Shown here one piece after another: positions 1-8,498 of a stretch of 64,000 nt of DNA. The notes beneath the pieces are model-generated. The model did not search any database. It was not told where the DNA came from and was given only the letters and a program-made list of their open reading frames with translations. The DNA comes from Bin5 sp022821545. Its GTDB lineage: Bacteria > Chloroflexota > Anaerolineae > Caldilineales > Caldilineaceae. The first letter of the stretch is position 1. Each line of letters starts with the position of its first letter. Where the stretch lies: assembly GCA_963664085.2 (NCBI GenBank), contig CAXXLO010000002.1:1798001-1862000 (forward strand). Direction: 5' to 3'. A program made the position numbers and the translations under genes.

Positions 1-1183
1 TACCCTCAATGAGCGGCTGCAGACGCTGCGCTCTCTCCCGCGTCAGGCTGCGGTCGAAACAGCCGAAAGAGAGTTGGCCGCGTTGAAGACCCAGCTGACC
101 GAAGCCAGCGAAACGGTTGAGTTGCTAAGACAGGCGCCGCAACGTTTGGGACAGCTGCAGGAGGCATTGAAGGCGCTGGGCGACCCGCGTCGACGGCGGG
201 ATGCGGCTCTCGGACAGGCACGGGGGCGGGGACGGGTAGAAGAGGCTTTGCAACTGCACCGGGCGCAGGCTGAGCAGAGACGAAACGCGCTCGCGGAGCT
301 TGACGAGCGTATCGCAGAATTTGCCGGCCTGGATGCTGAGACCGCCCGGATCTCCTCTCAGTTGGAGAAGTTCCAGACCGCCCACGATCTCTACCGGCGC
401 AATCAGGCCGCAGCCGAAGCGCTCCCTCAGCGCCTGCAGGAGGTTACCGAGGCGAAAAAGACGTTGGATGACGCGCGAAAACTCTACGGGGATGGGCAGG
501 AACAGCTGGCGGCCAGCAGTCGCGAATTCGACGAAGAGCGCTACCAGGAGACGGAGACCCAGGTAGACGAGTACCGCGGGCGCAGTGCGCGGCTGGAGGC
601 TGATTTGGGCCAGTGGCGTGAACGCCTTTTGCGGGCGGAGGAAGAGATCGCGCAGCTGCAGGCCTTGGAGAAGCGCTTTGCCGCTGCCCAATCCCGGCGC
701 GACCGGCTGGCGGAACAAGAGGAGCTTCTCCAGTTTCTGCGCTCCGTAATACAGGAGGCCGGCCCATTCATAACCAATGCCCTGGTCCAGCAGATCAGTT
801 ACAATGCCAATCAACTGTTCGGCCAGATTATGGAAGACTACACGCGCACGCTCCATTGGAAAGAGGACTATGGCATCATTCTGGAGGCGGACGGCCGCGA
901 GCGGGCCTTTTCCCAACTGTCCGGGGGCGAGCAGATGAGCGCAGCGCTGGCGGTACGGTTGTCCCTGCTCCAGGAGATGAGCAGTATCGGCGTCGCCTTC
1001 TTCGACGAGCCGACCACAAATCTGGACGATACCCGCCGCGGCTCACTGGCGCGGCAGATCGTGGGTGTGCGCGGCTTTGAGCAACTCTTTATCATCAGCC
1101 ACGACGATTCGTTCGAACAGGCTACAGAGAAGCTGATCCGGGTGGAGAAGCGAAACGGGGCGAGCGAAATCCACTACGAATGA
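1..1183 (+). CDS. SbcC/Rad50-like SMC-family ATPase, C-terminal part
   Basis: The frame is open from base 2 without a start, so about 393 C-terminal residues are in the window and the N-terminal Walker A lies upstream. Most of the fragment is heptad-rich, Glu/Arg/Gln-rich coiled coil, followed by the ABC signature LSGGEQ (about residue 305), the Walker B region VAFFDEPTTNLD (about 332-343) and the switch histidine in IISHD. This order is that of the C-terminal half of SbcC/Rad50-type ATPases, which work with an SbcD/Mre11 nuclease in DNA end processing. The partner would lie outside the window. It converges on the glycosyltransferase gene with only 22 bases between stops. Another AAA/SMC-like ATPase is possible, but the signature order favours SbcC. 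Confidence 0.85.
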   Translation, partial: TLNERLQTLRSLPRQAAVETAERELAALKTQLTEASETVELLRQAPQRLGQLQEALKALGDPRRRRDAALGQARGRGRVEEALQLHRAQAEQRRNALAELDERIAEFAGLDAETARISSQLEKFQTAHDLYRRNQAAAEALPQRLQEVTEAKKTLDDARKLYGDGQEQLAASSREFDEERYQETETQVDEYRGRSARLEADLGQWRERLLRAEEEIAQLQALEKRFAAAQSRRDRLAEQEELLQFLRSVIQEAGPFITNALVQQISYNANQLFGQIMEDYTRTLHWKEDYGIILEADGRERAFSQLSGGEQMSAALAVRLSLLQEMSSIGVAFFDEPTTNLDDTRRGSLARQIVGVRGFEQLFIISHDDSFEQATEKLIRVEKRNGASEIHYE

Positions 1184-1205
1184 GACCGGTTGACGGCAAG
1201 GCGAA

Positions 1206-2456
1206 TCAGGCGGCTGCAACCAGGATTTGGGCGGCTTTGGGAATCCCTCCCAGGGACGCAAACTCCTCTTGCAGGCTGGCGGCGTTCAGACGGGCGGGGG
1301 CGTCACCGGCCAGTATCTTTTGCAGGGCTTCCACTGTCAGCGGAACGGTTAACTGATTGGGGGGGATATGGTAGCCGACGCCGCTGCGCGCGACCCCGCT
1401 GGCCTGACGGGCCTGGTCCGCCGCCTTGGGCGCCACGATCTGTGGGATCCCGTGCGTAACCAGGGCGTGGGTCGTGCCGGCGCCGCCGTGATGGACCGCC
1501 GCGGCGACATAGGGCAGTACCTCTGCAAACCGGACCCTTTCCACCAGAACTGAAGGCTGCGGCAATCTCTTCCGCAGTGCATCGACCTCGCGTTGGGACC
1601 AGCCCCCCTCTGTGCCGACGGCGTCAAAGCCTTTGCCAACAGCCAGGATCGGCACGCCTCCCACCTCTGCCGCAGCGCGGGCCGCGATTAAGAAGAAGTT
1701 GATGTCCCTGGTAAAGGCCGTCCCGAGGGTAATGAATATCCATGGACGATCGGTGGGAAGTTGGTCGAGCCAGGGGGATTCGCGCGGGTGGGGAGGGGGG
1801 GCGACTCCGCCGACCATTCGTGTCTGCGGAAGGAGCCGCGCTCCGGCATACCAGCGGGGGCTCCAATAGGTCAGATGCAGGGAGGGCGAACGCAGCGCTG
1901 CTGGACCGTCCAGCGCCCAGTTGACGCCTGTCACGCCAAAATCGGCAAGCAGCGCACCCACTCGCGCCTGGGCCAGTTTTCCGACTGCGCCGGGCGCGTC
2001 TGCATTTGGGTTTGGCGATTGCGTCTGAAAGGCCGGCCAACCGGCCACGGCGAAGGGCACGCCCAGAAGTTCGGCGGCGATGCCGGCCGCGGCTGTGAAC
2101 ATCTCGCTGACGATCAGATGCGGGCGAAAACGTTCGGCCGCATCGACAAGCTCAAGCGTAGCCGCCTGCACGCGCGCCGCGTCCAGCCATTGGTCCAGTG
2201 AACGGACCATGCGCAGGCGTTGGAACTCCTCATCTGAGGCTGTCCCCTTCTGAATGGGGGGCGGCGGCGGCCAGCGCCAGCCGGTCTCTTGCAGGATATG
2301 TACGGGAACGCCCTGAACATCGAGCTGGCTTTGCAGTTCACGACCCGTGGCCCACAGGACATCGTGCCCGGTCCGCATCAGTTCCACAGCCGTGGGTAGA
2401 TAGCCGCCCCAATCCAAGTGGCCCGCCAGTTGGGCGGATACACATAGAAAGCGCAA
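1206..2456 (-). CDS. MGT-family (GT1) glycosyltransferase
   Basis: About 416 residues with the GT-B layout of macrolide/UDP-type glycosyltransferases. The N-terminal Rossmann half starts LRFLCVSAQLAGHLDW, and the C-terminal donor-binding half has HHGGAGTTHALVTHGIPQIV near residues 317-335, the usual GT1 nucleotide-sugar motif. A sugar is probably moved onto a lipid, polyketide or carotenoid acceptor; the acceptor cannot be read. I placed the start at the TTG at 2456 because GAGGAG lies six bases upstream. An in-frame TTG at 2474 would overlap the previous gene and has no Shine-Dalgarno. It lies 10 bases downstream of the lipoprotein gene and is probably co-transcribed with it. Confidence 0.85.
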   Translation of the reverse strand: MRFLCVSAQLAGHLDWGGYLPTAVELMRTGHDVLWATGRELQSQLDVQGVPVHILQETGWRWPPPPPIQKGTASDEEFQRLRMVRSLDQWLDAARVQAATLELVDAAERFRPHLIVSEMFTAAAGIAAELLGVPFAVAGWPAFQTQSPNPNADAPGAVGKLAQARVGALLADFGVTGVNWALDGPAALRSPSLHLTYWSPRWYAGARLLPQTRMVGGVAPPPHPRESPWLDQLPTDRPWIFITLGTAFTRDINFFLIAARAAAEVGGVPILAVGKGFDAVGTEGGWSQREVDALRKRLPQPSVLVERVRFAEVLPYVAAAVHHGGAGTTHALVTHGIPQIVAPKAADQARQASGVARSGVGYHIPPNQLTVPLTVEALQKILAGDAPARLNAASLQEEFASLGGIPKAAQILVAAA

Positions 2457-2466
2457 GCAGCACTCC

Positions 2467-4647
2467 TCAGCCAACGCAGCCGGGAACTAGGCGGAACAGC
2501 TTGCCGTCGCCGCTTCCGATCCAGACGGCCCCGTCCGGTGCGGTTGCGACCGCCTGCACGGGCCAGTTGTGCATGATTCGTTCGGCGATGATCTGGCCGC
2601 CCGCGTTCGCCATCCGGAACAGGCCTGGATCGCGCCCGTAGTTGGCGAAAAAGATGGTGTCGTAGGCCCAAGTGATGCCCGTGGGCGCAGCCGAGTTGGG
2701 CAGGACCAGCACAGGAGCGGTCCACCAGTCTTTGTTGACCCCGCCCAACACCAACGGAAAGCCGTAGAATGGGGTAGCGTTCACGTCGCCCGCATTGGCG
2801 GCGGCGGAGAGGGTACGCGGGTCAAGCAGGTCGACTTCGTCCCCGGCGTTGAAATCACCCGGTACGTTGGTGGCCCCGTTGTCCGTAAACCAGATGCGCC
2901 CAAATGGGTCGACGGCAATGCCGTAGGGGTTGCGCACACCGCGCGCCGCTGTCTGGAAAACGCCGATTGAGCGTTCGGCCAGCAGTCGGTCCAGCCGGGC
3001 GCGTACGATGCGGGCAGCGAAAGGATTGCCGCCGGCTGCCACATTGGTGGCCACTGTTTCGGCGGGAAGTTCGCCGTCGTGAAGAACGATTATCCCGTCC
3101 GAGTAGCCGTCCCGCACCCCTCCGGCAGAGATATAGAGCCAGCCGTCGCTGATCACAAGACCGTTGTTGGCATGGAAAAGATGGCCGGCGACGGCGAAGC
3201 CCCCGGCCAGAGGTTCATATCCGCTTCCGTCGACGATGCGGCCCACCTCACCGGCCCGATTCAGATAGAGCGCGCCCGCATGCCAGGCCATTCCTGTGAC
3301 GCGGCTGGACTCGCGCAGGATTTCATAGTAGCTGTCCTTGGAAACACTGTGCCAGATGGCGATTGAGCGGCTGGCGTGAAAGGGATCGTAGAAGATATTG
3401 GGATCGGAGTTGCTGGAGGCCGGATGATCCAAGGCGATGAACAGCCTACCGTCCGGGGCAAAGGTCAGAGCAGTAATGCTGAATTTGTCTTGGAGCTTCT
3501 CGGCCAGGAACTGCTCTGCACAGAATTCACCCTGGGGAACCAGCCACGGATCGGACTCGGAAGGGGGATTCAGATTGAAGGGGGCGACGTGAATGCCGAC
3601 ACGACCGGCAGCCATGCCTCGCGATGGGGTGGCGGCGCCGCCGCTCTGTGAACGGTCTTCCGCATTGCCGCCCGAATTTGTGCCATCACTGGTATCAGCA
3701 TTGTTGGCGGATTCGCTCGAGGCCGGAGGAGGCGCTGCGCTCGCCGGCTCCACCACTGGCAAGTAATCAGCGATCTGCTCGGCATCGGGAATGAGGGCAC
3801 AACTAGCGGGCAGGGCGAGCTGTGCGCTGATATAGGGAACCGTACCGCCGTCCTGGGCGCACTCGTTCGGTGCCCGGGTAAAATCTTCGCCGGACAGACG
3901 CAGCCACATTTCGGCCGCGGGCGCCGGCTCTGTGCCCTGCCTGGTCGCGCCGGCAGCGATCCAGTTGTAGATCAGGGCTTTTTCGTCATCTCCGAGCTCC
4001 CCCACCATCGGCATTGCGCCGGACCGGATCTGTGTCCATAGCGAAGATGCATCCGGGGCGCCAGGCTCCACCACGGGCCCGTTCTGGCCGCCGGTCATCA
4101 AGGGTTCGTATTCGGTTACTTGCAGTTCGGCCTGTCTTACTACACTGCTATGACAAGCGCCGCAGTTATTTTCAAAAAGCGGCTGAATGTCCTCATCGAA
4201 CCCCGGCGTAGAGACTGGAATTCGACCGTTGACACGATTGAGGGAGACAAAAGGAAGCTCCTCCTGTTGGCCGAAGATTGCCTCGACGCGTACCAGGGTG
4301 CCTGCGGGGACGCGGCCCAATTGGCAGCCTTCCTGGTGTGGTCGATTGCGCACATTGGCGTTGCGTTGCAACACCGCATAGACGGGCTGGCCCTCGGCAA
4401 GACATGAAAAGGCTTCTTCCATGCCATTGATCAGTGCAATGTCAGCGACCCCTCCCATTGGATCGGGGTGTGCCGTTGGCGGCCGCGGCCATTTGAGCTC
4501 TGGATTGACGATTTCAGCAGAGCCGGCGCCTTGAGAGGCGGTGGTGCCGATCGGTTGAAATACGCACGCGCCAAGAAACAAAACTGCGCAGACGAGGAGA
4601 GAGATGGCGGAAAACGGGACTGGAAGGCGGTGGCGGCGAAGACTCAT
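2467..4647 (-). CDS. Lipoprotein with SH3-like, c-type heme and sorbosone-dehydrogenase-like propeller domains
   Basis: 726 residues. A signal peptide ends in a lipobox (LGAC, Cys28), so the protein should be lipid-anchored outside the membrane. Residues about 80-125 look like an SH3-like fold. A single heme motif CGACH lies near residue 162 within a domain resembling the cytochrome-c-like modules of planctomycete proteins. After an Ala/Ser/Pro/Asn linker, about 370-726 has the repeated blade pattern of PQQ-type glucose/sorbosone dehydrogenases (for example GIAVDPFGRIWFTDNGATN). The likely role is periplasmic sugar or alcohol oxidation with electron transfer to the attached heme. The oxidase chemistry is inference; PQQ ligands were not checked. 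It heads a two-gene unit with the glycosyltransferase. Confidence 0.75.
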   Translation of the reverse strand: MSLRRHRLPVPFSAISLLVCAVLFLGACVFQPIGTTASQGAGSAEIVNPELKWPRPPTAHPDPMGGVADIALINGMEEAFSCLAEGQPVYAVLQRNANVRNRPHQEGCQLGRVPAGTLVRVEAIFGQQEELPFVSLNRVNGRIPVSTPGFDEDIQPLFENNCGACHSSVVRQAELQVTEYEPLMTGGQNGPVVEPGAPDASSLWTQIRSGAMPMVGELGDDEKALIYNWIAAGATRQGTEPAPAAEMWLRLSGEDFTRAPNECAQDGGTVPYISAQLALPASCALIPDAEQIADYLPVVEPASAAPPPASSESANNADTSDGTNSGGNAEDRSQSGGAATPSRGMAAGRVGIHVAPFNLNPPSESDPWLVPQGEFCAEQFLAEKLQDKFSITALTFAPDGRLFIALDHPASSNSDPNIFYDPFHASRSIAIWHSVSKDSYYEILRESSRVTGMAWHAGALYLNRAGEVGRIVDGSGYEPLAGGFAVAGHLFHANNGLVISDGWLYISAGGVRDGYSDGIIVLHDGELPAETVATNVAAGGNPFAARIVRARLDRLLAERSIGVFQTAARGVRNPYGIAVDPFGRIWFTDNGATNVPGDFNAGDEVDLLDPRTLSAAANAGDVNATPFYGFPLVLGGVNKDWWTAPVLVLPNSAAPTGITWAYDTIFFANYGRDPGLFRMANAGGQIIAERIMHNWPVQAVATAPDGAVWIGSGDGKLFRLVPGCVG

Positions 4648-4718
4648 TGATAGAGAACCTGTGGGCGAAGCAGCTGGGGGCGCCCCTGTTCGTGGAAATG
4701 CTGCGCCCGGATTAGCTC

Positions 4719-5708
4719 CTATTTCCTGGTAATAGAGTCGGTATCCGCCGATATTTCTGCCAGCGTGCGACGCGCGACGGAGATGTCCAACTGAATTTGG
4801 GCGACGAGTTCTTCCAAACTGTCAAATCGTTGCTCGTCGCGCAAACGAGACACAAAGGAGATAGTGAGTTGCTGCCCGTACAATGTGCCGGACTCACCAG
4901 CCGCGGGATAATCGAGCAGATGGGTCTCGATACGGCGCCGGCGTCCGTCTACGGTGGGCCGCACGCCGATATTGGTAACGCTGGCGCGAGGATGGGGCGA
5001 GCAGTTGTCCGGCAGATATGCCCAGGTCGAATAGACCCCATTGGCGGGGATGAGCTTGTGTGGAATCGGCCGGATGTTGGCGGTGGGCACGCCGATTTCC
5101 CGCCCGCGACGTTCTCCCTCTTCGACGGCTCCAGTGATCTGATAGGGCCGGCCCAGCATCTGAGCTGCATCCGGGACGGCGCCGGCCAACAGCGACTGAC
5201 GGATCTGGCGGCTGTGGACTTCTCGATCCCCACATGCGAGCGGTTCGATCACCGACAGATCATAACCAAGCCGCGAACCCAGCGTTCGCAAAAGGTCGAC
5301 GTTGCCGCTGCGTCCTCGACCCAGCGCAAAATCCGGGCCTACTACCAGCCGTGCAAGCCCCAAACGTTCTACGAGAACCGCCATAAACTGCTCGGGAGTC
5401 AGACTGGCGAGTTCCATGTCGAACGCCTGAATAATCCCCAGATCGAGGCCGAACGGTTCGATCAGGCGCAGACGCTCCTGTGGCGTGGTCAGAAGGCACA
5501 AGGTAAGATCGGGCCGCAGCACGGCCATTGGGTGGGGGTCAAACGTGAGCAGCGCTGTCTTGGCGGCGGGCAAATGGGCCGCCGCTTCCGTCTGCAAGGT
5601 ACGCAAGAGGGCCTGGTGGCCCAGATGCACACCGTCGAAATTTCCAATCGTCAGGAAAGTTGGGCCGGGAAACCGGAGAGTTCGCAGATCGCTGCGCCAA
5701 ATTCTCAT
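4719..5708 (-). CDS. ribF: Bifunctional riboflavin kinase / FAD synthetase
   Basis: 329 residues, normal for RibF. The N-terminal FAD synthetase (nucleotidyltransferase) domain carries GNFDGVHLGHQALL near residue 22. The C-terminal flavokinase domain starts around residue 185 and has the GVPTANIRP segment of the riboflavin kinase fold. The enzyme makes FMN and then FAD from riboflavin in the cytoplasm. It is the last gene of the nusA-infB-rbfA-nrnA-truB block, where ribF is often found, and is separated from truB by 164 bases. Confidence 0.95.
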   Translation of the reverse strand: MRIWRSDLRTLRFPGPTFLTIGNFDGVHLGHQALLRTLQTEAAAHLPAAKTALLTFDPHPMAVLRPDLTLCLLTTPQERLRLIEPFGLDLGIIQAFDMELASLTPEQFMAVLVERLGLARLVVGPDFALGRGRSGNVDLLRTLGSRLGYDLSVIEPLACGDREVHSRQIRQSLLAGAVPDAAQMLGRPYQITGAVEEGERRGREIGVPTANIRPIPHKLIPANGVYSTWAYLPDNCSPHPRASVTNIGVRPTVDGRRRRIETHLLDYPAAGESGTLYGQQLTISFVSRLRDEQRFDSLEELVAQIQLDISVARRTLAEISADTDSITRK

Positions 5709-5872
5709 CTCAGATCAGTTTCTGGTTCTTAACGTAAATTCCGTTTGCCACCAATACTCTCCGGCGGATTTCTCGGCAGGAACGTAGGCGTCCCGCCTGC
5801 TCCTACGCGCGACAAGATGTGGGAATAAGCCGTGCTTCAACCTGTACTTGCTTCGTCTCCAGAAGCGGATGG

Positions 5873-6892
5873 TTACGAAAGACTCCCCAGCTGTTGGGCG
5901 AGCCATTTTTCGGCCTTCCACACTGTACCGTCTCCGTTCCCGCCGGTGGCTTGCGAGCGTGCGATTCCCAGGAAGCTGCCGCGTCGATCGTAGGCGGCCG
6001 CGAGTTCATCGGGGCGCCGTCCATCCGGACTGCAGGGGCTGGGAAGGGGGGCGTCCCGGACAAGGACGGTAGAGCTCAGATAGACCTTCTGCCCGTAACC
6101 CAGACGCGTTAGCTCCTCCTCACTTAGGGTCAGTCGCGGCAACCCCAGGCCGGCATCGGGCGTCAGCAGCAGCTCGGCCAGCCCGCCGTCCCCGGCTGCG
6201 CGTTCGATGACCGGCAGACCTGAGGAGTCGGCGGCGGAAAACGGGCCGGCTTCCAGTCGACGCAGGTAGCTCAAGTGGCCCGCGGTACCCAGTGCCTGCC
6301 CTAGCTCGCTGGCGAGGCTGCGAACGTATGCCCCGGCGGAACAGCGTATCCGGAGAGATATATTTGCGGGGAGCGTAAAGGAGAGAAGCTCTATTTCATG
6401 AAAGGTAACTTCCCTTGGCGCCACTTTTACTGCCTCACCGCGCCGGGCCTTGCGATGCAGGCTCTCACCCCCCTGCTTCAAGGCCGAATAGACCGGTGGT
6501 TTCTGGGCAACCCGACCGCGGAAGGCAACCAGTGCAGCCTCCACGTCGGCGTCGGTCAGAGGCGGAACGGGAGGCTGGGCGACGGTTCGGCCGAGAGCGT
6601 CGTAGGTATCGGTGGCGCGTCCCAGAGTTACGCGGGCCTCGTATGTTTTGTCATGCCCCTGATAGTATTCCACCAGCCGTGTGGCAACGCCGAGGCACAA
6701 CACGAGCAACCCGCTTGCCATCGGGTCCAGAGTGCCGGTGTGGCCGATGCGTTTTTGACGACTCCACCGCCGAACGAACTGCACAATGTCGTGGCTTGTA
6801 GGCAGCGCCGCGGAGGCGGGCTCGGCGGCCTGCGCTTGGGAGATCGGACGGCCCGGTTTATCGACAAGGAGAATTCCATGTAGATCGCTCAT
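5873..6892 (-). CDS. truB: tRNA pseudouridine(55) synthase
   Basis: 339 residues, somewhat longer than the usual 290-310. TruB isomerises U55 in the T loop of tRNAs. The catalytic motif HTGTLDPMASGLL with the nucleophilic Asp is intact near residue 55. Oddly, the normally continuous VDKPxGxTSHD segment is split: VDKP at residues 10-13 and TSHD at about 32-35 are separated by an Ala/Pro/Gln-rich stretch of about 18 residues. A C-terminal PUA-like part follows. Downstream of nrnA and upstream of ribF in the same direction, it completes a conserved translation cluster. Confidence 0.93.
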   Translation of the reverse strand: MSDLHGILLVDKPGRPISQAQAAEPASAALPTSHDIVQFVRRWSRQKRIGHTGTLDPMASGLLVLCLGVATRLVEYYQGHDKTYEARVTLGRATDTYDALGRTVAQPPVPPLTDADVEAALVAFRGRVAQKPPVYSALKQGGESLHRKARRGEAVKVAPREVTFHEIELLSFTLPANISLRIRCSAGAYVRSLASELGQALGTAGHLSYLRRLEAGPFSAADSSGLPVIERAAGDGGLAELLLTPDAGLGLPRLTLSEEELTRLGYGQKVYLSSTVLVRDAPLPSPCSPDGRRPDELAAAYDRRGSFLGIARSQATGGNGDGTVWKAEKWLAQQLGSLS

Positions 6893-6927
6893 GTTACTGG
6901 TTCGTGGAAGACGCTGCTCCCTGTCTT

Positions 6928-7977
6928 CTAACCACGATCGCCATCAATGCTCTGGCGGCGCAGCTCGTGCAGCGCTGCCACAACGCGGGCCGAGACCTCC
7001 TGCAGAGTACCGGAAACGGTGCAGCCGGCGGCAGGTGGATGTCCACCGCCGCCGAATGAAAAGGCGACCTGGCTCACGTTGAACCCCGGCTTGGCCCGAA
7101 AGCTGCATTCGATCATTTCCTGTCCGTTCTTTGCAAAACGTTGGGCGAAAGTAGCGCTGATGTCGGCCTCCCGCACCGTAACGAGGAAGTTGGCTAAGCC
7201 GTCGCTCTGGTGGGGTTGCACACCACTGCGCTGACGGCTCTCGGCGTTGAGAGTCGCCCAGATGATACCATCTTCCATCTGCACATTGGCCAGACCGGCC
7301 CCCCATAGCCGTACCAGGCCGAACGGCCTACTGTCCAGCGTGTTGCGAACGACATACTCCAGGCTTGCGCCGGCATTCAACAGCCGCAAGGTCGCCGCCA
7401 ATACGTTTGTGTCCGTATTGGCGGTCCGAAAACAGAGCGTATCGGTCACGAGACCGGTAAGAAGTGAGAAGGCAATCTCCTCAGAAAGCGGCACTCTGAG
7501 GACATCGGCCAAGTGAACCAGCATCTGGCAGGTGGCTGCGCAGCCTGTATCCACCCAGTTTTCGGTGCCGAAAAGCGTGTTCGTAACGTGATGGTCTATG
7601 ACGACAAGGGGAATCTGATTGTGGATTTCAGGGTTGTAGACAGTACCGATCCGGTCAATGCTGGATGTGTCCAGGCAGACGATGAGATCGAAACTGTGGG
7701 CGACCTCGGCCGGCCCGATGATCTTCTCCACCCCTGGCATGAACTGGAATTCCGACGTCACTTCGTCCTGGAGGGCTAGGGTCGGCCGTTTACCCTGCGC
7801 GCGCAAAATGCTGCCCAGGGCGAGCAGACTGCCGACCGCGTCTCCATCCGGGCCTACATGGCTGACGCAGAGGATGTGGTGGCTGGATTCCAGGAGACTG
7901 AGCAGGAGAGGGGGCGGCGGGACGCCCTCTTGGCCGCATGCAGCACCCTGCTTGTGCAGGGACGCGTTCAGGGTCAT
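6928..7977 (-). CDS. nrnA: DHH-family nanoRNase / pAp phosphatase
   Basis: 349 residues. The DHH domain shows HVGPDGDAVGS near residue 40, CLDTSS and VIDHHVTN near 127-134. The C-terminal DHHA1 domain has FGGGGHPPAAGC near residue 305. This is the architecture of NrnA, which degrades 2-5 nt RNA and dephosphorylates 3'-phosphoadenosine 5'-phosphate with Mn2+. The start ATG overlaps the rbfA stop by four bases (ATGA), so translation is probably coupled. nrnA between rbfA and truB is a common arrangement. Confidence 0.92.
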   Translation of the reverse strand: MTLNASLHKQGAACGQEGVPPPPLLLSLLESSHHILCVSHVGPDGDAVGSLLALGSILRAQGKRPTLALQDEVTSEFQFMPGVEKIIGPAEVAHSFDLIVCLDTSSIDRIGTVYNPEIHNQIPLVVIDHHVTNTLFGTENWVDTGCAATCQMLVHLADVLRVPLSEEIAFSLLTGLVTDTLCFRTANTDTNVLAATLRLLNAGASLEYVVRNTLDSRPFGLVRLWGAGLANVQMEDGIIWATLNAESRQRSGVQPHQSDGLANFLVTVREADISATFAQRFAKNGQEMIECSFRAKPGFNVSQVAFSFGGGGHPPAAGCTVSGTLQEVSARVVAALHELRRQSIDGDRG

Positions 7978-8426
7978 GCATCCTCTTTCTGAGCATTCAC
8001 GGAGGAGAAATCCGGGGAAGAGAGTGAGGAGGGAGGTGAATCAGAACTCCCCTCATCCTGCTGACGTATCTCTCGTTCCTCGGCAATGCTCTGCAAAAGT
8101 GCATCGACCCGAGCGGCCTGGTCGGGGGTATCGTCATAGTAGAAGAGCAGTTCCGGTACGGCGCGGAAGGTTACACTCTGGGCCAATTGGCGTCTCAGGA
8201 ATGGGGCGGCTTTCTTGAGTCTGGCGAGAACCAGACTGCGCTGAATATCGCTATCCTGATGAATATAGACTTTGGCCACGCGCAGATCGCGGCTGACCAC
8301 GACGTTTGTGACCTCCAACAGTTCCAACGCCGGGTCATCCAGTTCGGCGCCGATCAAAATAGAAAGTTCCTGATAGAGCAGTTCTGCCGCTCGCTCCTGA
8401 CGAATTGTGGTCGTCATCGTTACCAT
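7974..8426 (-). CDS. rbfA: 30S ribosome-binding factor A
   Basis: 150 residues with the RbfA KH-like fold. It has the N-terminal helix with RAAELLYQELSILI, then a strand typical of the family, VSRDLRVAKVYI, and a polar Ser/Asp/Pro-rich C-terminal tail from about residue 125. RbfA binds the 5' region of 16S rRNA during late 30S maturation. It follows infB by 72 bases and overlaps nrnA by four. Two in-frame ATGs, at 8426 and 8417, could serve as the start; neither has a strong ribosome-binding site. Confidence 0.93.
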   Translation of the reverse strand: MVTMTTTIRQERAAELLYQELSILIGAELDDPALELLEVTNVVVSRDLRVAKVYIHQDSDIQRSLVLARLKKAAPFLRRQLAQSVTFRAVPELLFYYDDTPDQAARVDALLQSIAEEREIRQQDEGSSDSPPSSLSSPDFSSVNAQKEDA

Positions 8427-8498
8427 GCCGTCTGTGGTTCGTTCTGGTATTCAGGCACACGAGCCCACTATAAACCATAAAGTGAAAACCAAAAACTA

